A DNA stretch of 64,000 bases from Granulosicoccus sp045106855 (GCA_045106855.1 JBGCFI010000033.1:1-64000), one strand, 5' to 3'. Positions 53,514 through 63,260 are shown, counted from the first letter of the stretch. Notes: a model not told the origin generated them from the sequence alone. Numbers and translations are program-made.

Positions 53514-54470
53514 TTAGGGGAACCAGTTAGCCCCCGGGTCACCTTCGAAGAAACCATTGGGTAGTGCTAGTAGTAATCCACCTGATTTGTAATCCGGATA
53601 TAAAAGCGCTAGTTCATCGGTGACGTCCTGCACAGATGTTGCAATCCCACCAGCGCTTAACTCTCTGGTTCCCTTTATCAGACCTTGCGAGACTTCCAGA
53701 TAGTCTATGTTCTCATCGAGATTTACGCTGACATCTGATCTGTATCCAGTATGCCCCATGAATACGCGACTATAGTCAGCGAACCTTGTTTTTGCATCAT
53801 TCAAGGCAGCAATCCAGATGTCCAGTTCATCGACATCATCAAGTGGTGTGTAATCCCTGATAAAGCCATGTGATCGGTTAAAAACTAGGTCGCCGAGGAA
53901 TAAGGCTTTTCCACTTGGGATGTAAATAAATCCGTTTTCCGGTGCTTCAGTGTTTGATACGTTATCGAACACAACTTCCAGGTCAGCAATTTGTGTAGAG
54001 CCGGTTATCGCGTTGACAGTACCGCTGAATAAACTGGTAAAGGTTGCATCTGCCAGTAGCGCAGCAGCGTTTTTGGTCTCTGCATATACGTTAGTGTCGG
54101 CGAAGCTTGCGATATTTCCAAAGTGATCGCGATGAGCGTGAGTAATTATTACGCTAAGCGGTTTGTCTAATGCATCAGCATATGCTCGCAATTCTGTGCT
54201 TGACGTAGAGGCTTCGGTGAGTTCAAACGATACATCAACGATTATCGCGCCAGTTTCAGATTCAACTATTGTGGAAGTCACTATGTCTTCGAATGTTAAA
54301 ACATGATATCGAGTTGTATCGTCGGTTAATACTTCAACGGTTCCGCTGCTAATGATAGAGGCAGCCGGAGCCGCTCCGAAATCAACAATCGCGGCTTCAT
54401 CGTCACTGCTGCATGCTGATAACATCAATAAGCTAATTGCCGTACTTAATATAAGTTTCTGTTTATTCAT
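53514..54470 (-). CDS. Lipoprotein metallo-beta-lactamase-fold hydrolase
   Basis: The ATG at 54470, with AAGGA about 12 nt upstream, gives 318 residues. An in-frame start at 54506 is less likely. A canonical lipobox LSAC puts the lipidated residue at Cys20. The zinc motif HAHRDH is at 111-116, with further ligand candidates in GDLVFNRSH (about 195-203) and GHTGYR (about 247-252). It belongs to the large MBL-fold family. The resemblance is to quorum-quenching or uncharacterised esterase-type members rather than true beta-lactamases. It is monocistronic. Confidence 0.82.
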   Translation of the reverse strand: MNKQKLILSTAISLLMLSACSSDDEAAIVDFGAAPAASIISSGTVEVLTDDTTRYHVLTFEDIVTSTIVESETGAIIVDVSFELTEASTSSTELRAYADALDKPLSVIITHAHRDHFGNIASFADTNVYAETKNAAALLADATFTSLFSGTVNAITGSTQIADLEVVFDNVSNTEAPENGFIYIPSGKALFLGDLVFNRSHGFIRDYTPLDDVDELDIWIAALNDAKTRFADYSRVFMGHTGYRSDVSVNLDENIDYLEVSQGLIKGTRELSAGGIATSVQDVTDELALLYPDYKSGGLLLALPNGFFEGDPGANWFP

Positions 54471-54936
54471 ATCGATATAATCCTTTCGAGTAATGATGCA
54501 GACCAAAACCGGAATCAGCGGGTCTTTTCATCAGAAGGCATGTAATGCTGTTGGGTGCAAAAGAAAAGGCTACTCGTTATTTATTCGAGGATCATTGGTG
54601 ATATAGAGGATGGTATGTTTCTTCTAACGATACAAAGGCCGGGCAACCGCCCATAGCCGGCCTCGTTCATCAGGTTGCAGTTTGATCCGAAACCCGGCTT
54701 ATCGCCATGTTGGTAGTGTGTGAAGTAGCGGCTTTTATTGCGAATTTGTCAGGTAGTTTTTACACGGGAAAAATCGAGAACGGCGCTATTGAATATGGCA
54801 AGCTCAGGGCTGATACGATCTGTAGCGTGGATCGGGCGATGCAGGGAATCTGACGTGTAAGCATGTAGAATAGGCTTTGGCCGAAACGGCTTAGCCCGCT
54901 CACCCTTAGTAGTCACACCACTTTAGGCCGCCTGCA
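54471..54936. other. Gene-free interval with a GC-rich palindrome
   Basis: 466 bp between two divergent genes. It should hold promoters for both. AGGCCGG (54636-54642) and CCGGCCT (54657-54663) enclose GGGC (54641-54644) and GCCC (54649-54652), so a second stem nests in the first. No T-run follows. It may be a repeat-type palindrome or a regulatory site. Nothing else was recognised. Confidence 0.45.
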
Positions 54937-55833
54937 ATGACATCAGATTCCCACAGTACCACCACACGTGCTGTGTTATTCATGTTGGGTGCGACTCTGA
55001 TGTTGGCGTCGATGCACGGTCTGGTGCGTCAACTCAGCTCCGAAATGCATCCGTTCATGATTGTTTTTTTTCGAAACCTGTTCGGCCTGGTGGCTGTTAT
55101 GCCACTACTAATGCGCGCTGGCTTCGGATCGCTTAAAACCCGACAAACAGGATTACATCTGATTCGTGCAGGTGTGGGTATTGTTGCGATGTTGGGATGG
55201 TTCTATGCTTTGTCTAAAGTACCCATCGCTAACGCAACAGCATTAAGTTTCAGTACGACGATTTTCGCCACGGTCAGTGCCTGGCTATTCCTCGGAGAAA
55301 AGCTCAGGTGGCGTCGCTCCGCCGCTATTATTGTCGGATTGGTGGGTGTATATGTTGTTTTGAGACCATCAGCCGAAGGCTTTAATATCTATGCATTACT
55401 GGTTCTGTTTACCTCTATCGCCTGGGGTTTGTCGCTTACCATAGTCAAGCACTTGTCAAAAACCGAGTCTCCCACCAGCATTGTCAGCTGGATGGGTATT
55501 ACCCTGGTGGTTCTGTCTTTCTGGCCAGCGCTAGCGGTTTGGCATACGCCCACGCCGGAGCAACTAGTCTGGTTGTTTCTTATTGGTACATTGGCGACAG
55601 CCGGACATCTGTTAATGACCACGTCTATTCAGATGACCGATACCTCACTAGTCATGTCTGTGGACTTTACTCGGTTAATCTGGACCGCGATGATAGGTGC
55701 CTACTTTTTCGGCGAAGTGCTGGATGCGTGGACGTTTGTCGGAGCAAGTATTATTTTTCTGGCTGGCTGGTACATTGTTTTCAGAGAGTCGCGCATTAGT
55801 GAGATCCCGGATCCGCGAAAAATCAGCCGTTAG
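54937..55833 (+). CDS. DMT-family (EamA) exporter
   Basis: A 298-residue protein with ten predicted helices. MLMASMHGLVRQLS-like sequence opens helix 1, HPFMIVFFRNLFGLVAVMPLLMRA follows, and the second half ends in a typical ARG-free FGEVLDAWTFVGASIIFLAG segment. It is closest to RhaT/RarD-like S-adenosylmethionine or amino-acid exporters of the EamA family, but the substrate is not determinable. It stands alone and is convergent with the PQQ-associated gene pair. Confidence 0.87.
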   Translation: MTSDSHSTTTRAVLFMLGATLMLASMHGLVRQLSSEMHPFMIVFFRNLFGLVAVMPLLMRAGFGSLKTRQTGLHLIRAGVGIVAMLGWFYALSKVPIANATALSFSTTIFATVSAWLFLGEKLRWRRSAAIIVGLVGVYVVLRPSAEGFNIYALLVLFTSIAWGLSLTIVKHLSKTESPTSIVSWMGITLVVLSFWPALAVWHTPTPEQLVWLFLIGTLATAGHLLMTTSIQMTDTSLVMSVDFTRLIWTAMIGAYFFGEVLDAWTFVGASIIFLAGWYIVFRESRISEIPDPRKISR

Positions 55834-55985
55834 CTTAGCTGGGCGTAACCTTCCACCTCATTGAATCAATGCCTGGTGCCGCATTTGAGATTACTGCGGC
55901 CAGATTAAATGTGCAAAATAAATCAGATCAGTCAAAACAGACCAGTGAAATCAGAACTGCCAATTTGATTACCGAGATTTATCAC

Positions 55986-57167
55986 TTAATTCAGGCGGCA
56001 AGTAGATTCGGGTTCGTCTAATCCAAGCGTATCCACATAATGAAGAGGATGCAGAAACTTTGGCATTGGCGCTACGGCGATAACCGCGTCGTCAGTTGTC
56101 AGCAGAATAGGTTGCCGTAACTGTTGATTCCAGCGACGGATTGATCCGCGAGTTCCCTTGTAAAGATCCACCTGCGTCTCTGGATTTTTCAGGATATTTG
56201 ATACGCTGAGTGGTCCACTATGTTTGCCTATTATATTCAGGCTGTTAGTTATCAGTTTTATGGCGCTCCAGGTTGCAAATTCTGCGTCGCTCATCGCATC
56301 TGATGCTGATAACCGGGTATTTTCATCAAACAAGCGATAACGCTCATTCAATTGCGGTGCACCATAGCGTTCCAGTGTTCGATGCCAGCCTCGTGGTATC
56401 AGGCCTACATCTCCAACGACCGGGCGGGCGCGCCGTGTCCGGTACTGGATATAGCGACCATAATCACGCGCGGTATCGATAACGGCAACGACATCGTAAG
56501 ATGCGCCACCCGTTATAAACTCGGGGATATTTCTGTCACGATCATCCGGGTGATGAGATAGCGTGAATTCACGGATATCGGAGATATCAGCGCCGAATTT
56601 TGTAAGGCTTTCGACAAGCGTTTTTGTTCGGGCATGATCAGCCTCGCTTGGGCCGTGCACGACCAGAACCTTACGCCAACTGCTGTAGATAAGAAACTGT
56701 ACCAGTGCGTCAAAATACATACGATCTGAAGGGATCGTATGATAGAGAGTTTCCAGGCACAGGTTTTCACGTAAATCAGGGTTGGCATGACGGACGTTGA
56801 TGGTCACCAGATCAAGCTGGTTTAATATTTTTGCGACCTTGATAAAGATGTCTTCTGGAGTATCGACGATAACCAGACTATCCGGATGAATCGTGGCAAG
56901 TTGTGATCGATAATCTCTGCTTGCATCTAGGTCCAATCTTTTGAGTATGGGCGTTATATCGAACGTTTTAAAACTTGTTCTGGATTCAAACAACGCAAGT
57001 TTTGCGGCGCGGTTAACGGGTCTTTCGATTTGCGTCTGAATACCTGCAAAACTTTGTCCCCGTATTGGCTTTTCCAGGCCTGATGTGCTCACTATCGTGA
57101 TGTGAAACTCTGCACCTCGAGCAGCAAGGCTCATCCCGACCAGAAAAAATAGCAATAATATTCTCAT
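55986..57167 (-). CDS. PQQ-dehydrogenase-associated ABC-type substrate-binding protein
   Basis: A 393-residue exported protein with a signal peptide (1-18, ending ARGAE). SLVIVDTPEDIFIKVA (about 92-107), GDVGLIPRGWHRTLERYGAPQLNERY (about 253-278) and the C-terminal HYVDTLGLDEPESTCR (about 376-391) match the binding-protein family found with PQQ-dependent alcohol dehydrogenase systems (TIGR03863). It probably senses or binds an alcohol or its oxidation product in the periplasm. The gene follows the beta-propeller gene after only 2 bp. The transporter and dehydrogenase genes that usually accompany it are not in the window. Confidence 0.85.
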   Translation of the reverse strand: MRILLLFFLVGMSLAARGAEFHITIVSTSGLEKPIRGQSFAGIQTQIERPVNRAAKLALFESRTSFKTFDITPILKRLDLDASRDYRSQLATIHPDSLVIVDTPEDIFIKVAKILNQLDLVTINVRHANPDLRENLCLETLYHTIPSDRMYFDALVQFLIYSSWRKVLVVHGPSEADHARTKTLVESLTKFGADISDIREFTLSHHPDDRDRNIPEFITGGASYDVVAVIDTARDYGRYIQYRTRRARPVVGDVGLIPRGWHRTLERYGAPQLNERYRLFDENTRLSASDAMSDAEFATWSAIKLITNSLNIIGKHSGPLSVSNILKNPETQVDLYKGTRGSIRRWNQQLRQPILLTTDDAVIAVAPMPKFLHPLHYVDTLGLDEPESTCRLN

Positions 57168-57169
57168 GT

Positions 57170-58207
57170 TTATTCAAACACTTCGATGGCGTGGGGTATC
57201 AGCCCTGCCTGCCTGGTTACTCTGGGGCGACGTGAATCAATATCAATTATGGTGAAGTCATCTGATAAACCGTTAAGAACAATCAGGGATTTGTTGTCGG
57301 GTGAGAGTCCAAGCCCCCAGGCTCGCCGACCGACAAGAATATACTTCACAATATCTAATGATTCTATGTCTACAAATGCAACGTGATTAGCAGCCCCTAA
57401 AGCAACAAAGGCGAGAGTTTCGCTGCGATCAAAAAGAATATCGACGGGTGTCAGTTGCTCACTCCTGAATCCTCTAGGCGCAAATATGACTTCATCGATT
57501 TTCTCTAGAGTATCGATTGAAAAAATCTCAACGCGGCTTCCCATTTCAGATGAAACCCATAGTCGGTTCCCGAGCAGAGCAACTCGACGGGGTCTTAAAT
57601 GGGTCACGATAACGGCCATTTGTTCGTAAGAAGATGCATCAAACACGTGGACCAATCCCGCGTTCTCGGATGCGATAAAGATCTTGCTACCATCGTCAGT
57701 TACCGCAATTCCATCAGGCTCGAGTCCGGTTGGTAATGTGGCGAGCGTATTACCTGAATGTAAATCAATTACAGTTGCCTGGGCTTCTCCCTCGTTTGTG
57801 ATGAACAGGCGATGTGTGGCAGGGTGAATGGCGAGGGTCATCGCTCCAGGCAGATTGTCGAAGGATTGTTCGATGGTCCTGGTCTGAGTATTGAGCGCTA
57901 TGACCTTGTTGTCATCTGAACATGCAATAAGTAGTTGATTCTGATGCAGCCCTTTGGTCATTCCTCTGGGGCGGTTACAGATGGGTTGTACGTGGATGAT
58001 CTCTCCTTGCTGGTCAATGGATACGATATCGCCGGATCGTTCATTGGTGATGAATGCTTCGAATGCATGTACAGGTACTATGACGGATGCGGTTGAAACG
58101 GTAAAAACAATGGCCGCAGTGCTGAATACCTTACAAAGAAAAACCATAATGGCAGGGGCAGGGCGTCTGTCAGGCTGGTCTCTATGCTGGAATAGCTTGT
58201 CTCTCAA
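57170..58207 (-). CDS. PQQ-dependent-catabolism-associated beta-propeller protein
   Basis: 345 residues from a TTG at 58207. GAGG 8 nt upstream supports this start, and an ATG at 58147 would drop the polar leader. A signal sequence (about 21-48, ending PVHAFEAF) precedes a seven-bladed YVTN-type propeller. Repeated blades read ALNTQTRTIEQSFDNLP, VIDLHSGNTLATLPTGLEPDGIAV and FSIDTLEKIDEVIF, each ending in the same turn. This family (TIGR03866) occurs with PQQ-dependent alcohol oxidation and may act as a scaffold or electron-transfer partner. It is the first gene of the pair. Confidence 0.87.
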   Translation of the reverse strand: MRDKLFQHRDQPDRRPAPAIMVFLCKVFSTAAIVFTVSTASVIVPVHAFEAFITNERSGDIVSIDQQGEIIHVQPICNRPRGMTKGLHQNQLLIACSDDNKVIALNTQTRTIEQSFDNLPGAMTLAIHPATHRLFITNEGEAQATVIDLHSGNTLATLPTGLEPDGIAVTDDGSKIFIASENAGLVHVFDASSYEQMAVIVTHLRPRRVALLGNRLWVSSEMGSRVEIFSIDTLEKIDEVIFAPRGFRSEQLTPVDILFDRSETLAFVALGAANHVAFVDIESLDIVKYILVGRRAWGLGLSPDNKSLIVLNGLSDDFTIIDIDSRRPRVTRQAGLIPHAIEVFE

Positions 58208-58623
58208 AAGATAACCTCTTTGGCCGCCGCGCCTGAAGAAAGTCCAGGCCGGTGATTTTATATTGTATAGCAGTGTGTCCCGGGCATATACAGTCAGACT
58301 CTAAAATACCCATGATGTCCATGATGTCCATGATGTCCATGATGTCCATGATGAGCTGACTAATGCTACTAATTCGTATGCGATCCGTCGAGTTGAGCGC
58401 GATTGAAGTACCATCCTGCGATTGCCAGTGGGTATAAAGTGGCATGCCGCACTTCCTTTTGGCTTGATAATCGGTCGCTTGGTCTGCTTTATTTAATCAC
58501 GCTGCAGGTGTGCTGATGGCTCAGTGTTCAGAATATTGACCAATTAGCCGCGTGGTTATTTTTGTATTAACGACTTGTTCTGACATACCGCTATACTGAC
58601 GTGCAATATCGCTACTATCCCGT
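58208..58623. other. Gene-free interval with a 9-bp tandem repeat
   Basis: 416 bp upstream of the propeller gene on one strand and the MFS gene on the other, so it holds divergent promoters. The repeat at 58311-58353 lies inside an 88-codon open frame (58445 to 58182) that would encode IMD repeats. I do not trust that frame as a gene: it has no ribosome site, no recognisable fold, and overlaps the propeller start. Confidence 0.5.
58311..58353. repeat. 9-bp tandem repeat CATGATGTC, 4.8 copies
   Basis: Four perfect copies of CATGATGTC followed by CATGATG, in all 43 bp with no mismatch. It is 104 bp upstream of the propeller start on the minus strand. Perfect short tandem repeats of this kind change copy number by replication slippage. 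Here each step would alter spacing between upstream signals and the gene. Confidence 0.9.
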
Positions 58624-59823
58624 ATGCAACCTAGCAAATACGCCTTCGCTTTCATTATCGTGACGCTCGTGGTTAATGCTATGGGGATTGGCCTGATGCT
58701 GCCAGCGATGCCGGATTTGCTCGTCGGTATCAGCGGAGGCACGATAGGCAACGCAGCGATCTGGGGCGGGATTCTGTCAACCTTGTTCGCTGCAATGCAG
58801 TTCCTGTTTGGTCCGGTGGTGGGTGCTCTATCGGACAGGTTTGGCCGCCGCCCGGTATTGTTGGTGTCGTTGATTATCATGAGCCTGGACTATCTTGTCA
58901 TGGCTGTTGCCGGATCTATCTGGCTTTTGCTCATGGCCAGGCTCGTGGGTGGCATGACCGCAGCTACACAATCAACGGCTGCTGCCTACATAGCCGATAT
59001 CACACCCGGAAAAGACAAGGCCGCAGGATTTGGAGCCATGGGAGCTGCCTTTGGTGTTGGTTTTGTACTCGGACCGGTTATTGGTGGAGTACTTGCCGAG
59101 TACGGAACCAGAACGCCATTTGTGGCTGCGGCGATACTAGCCGGAGCCAATGCTCTGTTTGGTTTTTTTGTATTGCCGGAAACGGTAACGGACAAGACAC
59201 GTCGCGCACTCGATTGGCGACGTGCAAATCCGTTTGGCGCGTTTCGGCAAATTGGTAAACTGCCAGATACGACGCGCTTGCTGGTTTTATTTTTTTTGTA
59301 TGAGTTTGCCTTTGTGGTTTATCCATCGGTATGGGCATATTTCACTAAAGCGAAATTCGGGTGGTCACCTTCCACGGTTGGATACTCGCTGGCACTGTTT
59401 GGTATCTCCATGGCAATTGTTCAGGGAGGCCTGATAAAACATGTTCTGGCTCGCCTGGGAGAACGCGGTACCATCGTTTATGGCATTGTGATCAATGGGC
59501 TGGTATTCGTGTTTTTATCACTGGTCTGGAGTGGCTGGGTCGCGCTTGCCTTCACTCCTGTCACGGCACTTGGTGCAGTCGTCACTCCGGTTGTGCAGGC
59601 ACGTATGAGTCGTATTGCAGCGGATGATCAACAAGGTGAATTACAGGGCGTTATCGCCTCTGTCAGGTCACTAGCTACCATATTCTCACCACTTCTTATG
59701 ACACAAGTATTCTGGCTGGCAACACCTGTCGACGGTCCGAACTTGCCCGGTGCACCATTCCTGGTGTCTGCGATATTGATGGTCGTTTGCCTCTTTGTTT
59801 TTTTACGGGACAAGAAACGTTGA
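58624..59823 (+). CDS. TetA-like major facilitator drug/proton antiporter
   Basis: A 399-residue protein with twelve predicted helices. GALSDRFGRRPVLL (about 62-75) is the conserved loop 2-3 motif of MFS antiporters. GFGAMGAAFGVGFVLGPVIGG (about 140-160) contains the motif C of drug:H+ antiporters. The overall pattern resembles class A tetracycline efflux pumps, but many homologues export other compounds. No TetR-type regulator is adjacent, so a resistance role is unproven. Confidence 0.85.
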   Translation: MQPSKYAFAFIIVTLVVNAMGIGLMLPAMPDLLVGISGGTIGNAAIWGGILSTLFAAMQFLFGPVVGALSDRFGRRPVLLVSLIIMSLDYLVMAVAGSIWLLLMARLVGGMTAATQSTAAAYIADITPGKDKAAGFGAMGAAFGVGFVLGPVIGGVLAEYGTRTPFVAAAILAGANALFGFFVLPETVTDKTRRALDWRRANPFGAFRQIGKLPDTTRLLVLFFLYEFAFVVYPSVWAYFTKAKFGWSPSTVGYSLALFGISMAIVQGGLIKHVLARLGERGTIVYGIVINGLVFVFLSLVWSGWVALAFTPVTALGAVVTPVVQARMSRIAADDQQGELQGVIASVRSLATIFSPLLMTQVFWLATPVDGPNLPGAPFLVSAILMVVCLFVFLRDKKR

Positions 59824-60278
59824 GTTGACTGGATATCGCCTTTGTCCGGCACGGATTGGATAGGTAATAAGCAGGTCACACAGATTTCGGCCACTGAGCG
59901 CAATTGCACGTTCTCTCGTGATGAAATTTAATTTACGCGCGTGAGCCTGGACGTTAGGCCCAGGTGATGCAGTTTACGACCACGATGCTCACTATCCCTT
60001 GAGATCAAATTCTCGTTTTGCGATAAGGCGTACTAATTATTGAAAATAATTGAATAGTGCCTTCTATTTTGTCGCCATTGTGCATTAATTGATGATTTAG
60101 TAAGTTAACGGACATGCCTCGCGCAGTGAGTTGAGAAATAAGCCGTGAATTTCTTACCACGTTTGACGGATCAGTTGACCGAGAAGGATTTGTCAACGAG
60201 CAGCGAGATTTGTTGGCGCTAGAGGACGTTTGCAGCCCCCGTTTTTTATTAATCACTAACCATCCAAGGACATAGACA
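59824..60278. other. Gene-free interval upstream of the GH43 gene
   Basis: 455 bp. CCTGG (59946-59950) and CCAGG (59959-59963) form a weak stem. The region near 60010-60130 is AT-rich and may hold the promoter. AAGGA precedes the GH43 start. No coding sequence was found. Confidence 0.4.
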
Positions 60279-63119
60279 ATGACTATCGACAGCCACACCA
60301 TGAACGGTAATGGAGCACACTCCGCAGTCTTTCTGGCCATTATCTCGGCATCCCTGTTCAGTCTCGGCACATCCGCAAACGCAAGTACGCAAGACAACAG
60401 GAATCAGGAAGTATTGCTACTTCCACCAGCCACAGATGTGGTAGCACATGCGTGGCATACCGGTGATCCGAAGAAGCTTGTATTCCAAGGCAAACAAGTA
60501 TCAATGGAAAATCCCGGCGGCGATCCTGACTTTTTAGTCGATGGAAATAAAATTTACGTTTACACCTCCACAGATGCGAACCAGAGGGTTTATCAAACTG
60601 AGGGAGATATAAACCAATTTGGCGAAACAGATGGAATCATGAATGACACCTATCTCAATATGGATGGCTACACCGTTTGGTCTTCAGAAGATATGGTGCA
60701 TTGGACAAATCATGGTGTTCAGTTTGCGGCGGCAAATATGAATGAAAGAAAGTGGGCGGAAGCCTCAAATACGCCCCTTAATATGAACACAGACACCACC
60801 TTGCAGTTAGAGGTATCACCTCACGCCATGTGGGCACCATCTGCCGCCAAGTATACCGATGGGACTAACACCACCTATGTTTTGTACTACCCGAAAGGTA
60901 TTGACGGTACAACCATGTTTGCCACCGGCTACGCTACGGCACCTACACCGGTTGGTCCGTTTACTGATCAAGGCCCGATTTATGGTGATATTGGTGACAA
61001 TCGATTTGTTATAGGAATGGACCCCAATGTATTTCAGGATGATGATGGAAAGATCTATATCTATGGAAATGGCATAACCGATTCAAGTGCTCCTGGTGGA
61101 GTGGTTGTCGCACAACTTTCAGAGTTTGATCATATCAACAAGACCCAGTATCTGATTACAGAACCTGTATCCGTTAATTACGATATGAACAACACCATGT
61201 ACGACGGTCTTGTGGGCGATGTGTTTGAAGATACAGATTTCCATGAAGGAGGGTCCATGCACAAATCCAATGGAAAGTATTATCTATCGTGGGCTGAGCA
61301 TTACCACAAGCATTATAACGGCTGGTATGCGATGTGTAGTAGTCCTATGGGACCCTGTGAATGGATGGGCCCAACTGTCAAGGGTATTTACTACGGAAAC
61401 CAACATGGTTCGTTTGTGGAATTTAAGGGAAAAGACTACTTTCTAACTCATATTGATCACAATCAGCCTGTCAAATCAGAATGGGAATGGGATTCTTACC
61501 GGCGAACATGGACTATTTATCCGGTTACGTACAATGCTGATAAAAGCCTCCGGGTTATGTACCCTGATGCCGCAAGCATTGAGGTTCCCAGCATAAACAT
61601 TGGTGGTACGTATGCTGATGAAAGTGGCGCACTCTATTACGATTCCAGCTATATATCCTCTGGAGGTTATTCAGTAGTCGAAGAAGAAAATCTACAAAAG
61701 TTTGTTGATGCTAATCCGAACACAACGGATCTGGAGTTATATAAAGCGCAACGATTTGTTAACGCAGGCCCATTGAACGTGTCGGTGCCGGTGCAAAATG
61801 GACAATATACCGTGACACTGAAGTTTGCTGAAATCTTCGCCAACGCGGCCATTGGTACGGAACAAAACTGGTTTAGACGTGTGATGGATATTTCGGCCGA
61901 AGGAACACCTGTGAAAATCGGCTTGAATGTTTTTGATGTTGCTGGTCACTACAGTGCTCATGATGAAACCTTTACGGTTAACGTAACAGATGGCTCCCTG
62001 GATATTGAAATAATCGCCACTTCCGATAGCCCCATGTTAAATGCCGTGAAAATTTCAAAACAAGCGGATTGGGCAATAAACACGGGTGGTGGTAGAGAAG
62101 CCGTTGGTAGTACTATTTATGACGCAGATCCGGGTGTCGGGGATTTCAACGATAATACCTCTGAAAATATCACGCTGGATGCCAAACAGGTTATCGGCGC
62201 AAGTTCTGACGAACAAATCCTGTTTCAGACAACACGAATTGGCTGGGCAGGACTAGGCTATAGCAATTCATCGCTCGCTAATGGTAATTATAAAGTGACT
62301 CTCGGGTTTGCTGAGACGCATCATAACGAATCGGGATTACGACTGTTTGACGTGGAGATTGAAGACAAGCTGGTGCTCGATGATTTTGATATCCATGAAG
62401 CAGCGGGTGGTCGAAATGTTGCAGTTAAAAGAGTTTTCCCGGTTACATTGACCGATGGTGAGCTTAATATTGATTTAACCACCGTAAAGGATGCATCCAA
62501 AATCAGTTTTATAAAGGTTGTAAGGCTCCCGGATGATGTTGCAGATTCCAGTATTAGAATCAATGCCGGGCTTTTCTGGGGTGACAACAATACCGAAGGT
62601 GCCAACTTTCTATCTGATGATCAATTTCTGGATGGAGCGGCCAATGCGGGATCGACGAGAAGTGCGATTACCCGAGAAGATCTGACTCACACGGGAATGC
62701 AAACAGTGACACCTTCCGATGAAGCTGTTTACCAATCAGAGCGTTGGGCATCTAATATCAATTACAAAATACCTGTACGGGATGGTCGTTATCGTGTAAG
62801 GCTGATGTTCGCTGAACAGTTCCACTCCGCACCCGGGAAGCGTGAATTTACGATATCTCTTGAAGGTTCAGTTGTTGAGGTAGCGCCTGGTGAGACGGTC
62901 CTGGATATATACAGAGCGGCAGGTGGAAAAAACAAGGCTATTGATCGTTTCTATGAGGTTGAGGTTGTAGATCAGGAGCTTAATATCGACTTTAATGCTA
63001 TAACCAACAATGCCAGCATTACAGGCATTGTAGTGACGCCTCGCTATCTTAAAAAGAATGCAACGACTCCCTCTGATCCAGCTATCTGGGAGGCAGGGTA
63101 TAGGGATGATCAGCTTTGA
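60279..63119 (+). CDS. Secreted glycoside hydrolase family 43-type enzyme with three malectin-like domains
   Basis: A 946-residue protein with a signal peptide (cleaved near ANAS at 33-36), preceded by AAGGA. The catalytic five-bladed propeller covers about 75-440. The candidate base is Asp82 in GGDPDF, the middle Asp is Asp248 in GMDPNVFQDDDG, and the general acid is Glu323 in FHEGGSM. Three malectin-like carbohydrate-binding domains follow at about 480-597, 598-755 and 757-930, each with a variant of NAG, TVTLKFAE and FDV. It probably cleaves arabinose- or xylose-containing polysaccharides outside the cell. No sugar-uptake genes lie next to it. Confidence 0.9.
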   Translation: MTIDSHTMNGNGAHSAVFLAIISASLFSLGTSANASTQDNRNQEVLLLPPATDVVAHAWHTGDPKKLVFQGKQVSMENPGGDPDFLVDGNKIYVYTSTDANQRVYQTEGDINQFGETDGIMNDTYLNMDGYTVWSSEDMVHWTNHGVQFAAANMNERKWAEASNTPLNMNTDTTLQLEVSPHAMWAPSAAKYTDGTNTTYVLYYPKGIDGTTMFATGYATAPTPVGPFTDQGPIYGDIGDNRFVIGMDPNVFQDDDGKIYIYGNGITDSSAPGGVVVAQLSEFDHINKTQYLITEPVSVNYDMNNTMYDGLVGDVFEDTDFHEGGSMHKSNGKYYLSWAEHYHKHYNGWYAMCSSPMGPCEWMGPTVKGIYYGNQHGSFVEFKGKDYFLTHIDHNQPVKSEWEWDSYRRTWTIYPVTYNADKSLRVMYPDAASIEVPSINIGGTYADESGALYYDSSYISSGGYSVVEEENLQKFVDANPNTTDLELYKAQRFVNAGPLNVSVPVQNGQYTVTLKFAEIFANAAIGTEQNWFRRVMDISAEGTPVKIGLNVFDVAGHYSAHDETFTVNVTDGSLDIEIIATSDSPMLNAVKISKQADWAINTGGGREAVGSTIYDADPGVGDFNDNTSENITLDAKQVIGASSDEQILFQTTRIGWAGLGYSNSSLANGNYKVTLGFAETHHNESGLRLFDVEIEDKLVLDDFDIHEAAGGRNVAVKRVFPVTLTDGELNIDLTTVKDASKISFIKVVRLPDDVADSSIRINAGLFWGDNNTEGANFLSDDQFLDGAANAGSTRSAITREDLTHTGMQTVTPSDEAVYQSERWASNINYKIPVRDGRYRVRLMFAEQFHSAPGKREFTISLEGSVVEVAPGETVLDIYRAAGGKNKAIDRFYEVEVVDQELNIDFNAITNNASITGIVVTPRYLKKNATTPSDPAIWEAGYRDDQL

Positions 63120-63187
63120 TTTCAGGGCAGGTTAATTGAGATTTGCTATTGTTGAAATGATTTGTTTCAGTTGACTAAGCATAGATT

Positions 63188-63213
63188 GTGATGGAAGCGT
63201 ATGCTTCTATCAC
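63188..63213 (+). terminator. Strong hairpin after the GH43 gene
   Basis: GTGATGGAAGC (63188-63198) pairs with GCTTCTATCAC (63203-63213) through 11 bp, one of them a G-U wobble in RNA, around a GTAT loop. It starts 69 bp after the stop. The following bases are not T-rich, so it may be an mRNA-end stabiliser or a rho-independent terminator of poor type. Confidence 0.5.
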
Positions 63214-63260
63214 AGTCATCAACTTTAAGACTTGCAAAATTTGTCACGGTGGAAATATTA

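Noticed and set aside
53514..54470. A true beta-lactamase
   Set aside because: The HAHRDH motif is shared by all MBL-fold hydrolases. Nothing specific to carbapenem or cephalosporin hydrolysis was seen.
58182..58445. An 87-residue frame with IMD repeats on the minus strand
   Set aside because: No ribosome site, no recognisable fold, and it overlaps the start of the propeller gene. It is kept only as context for the tandem repeat.
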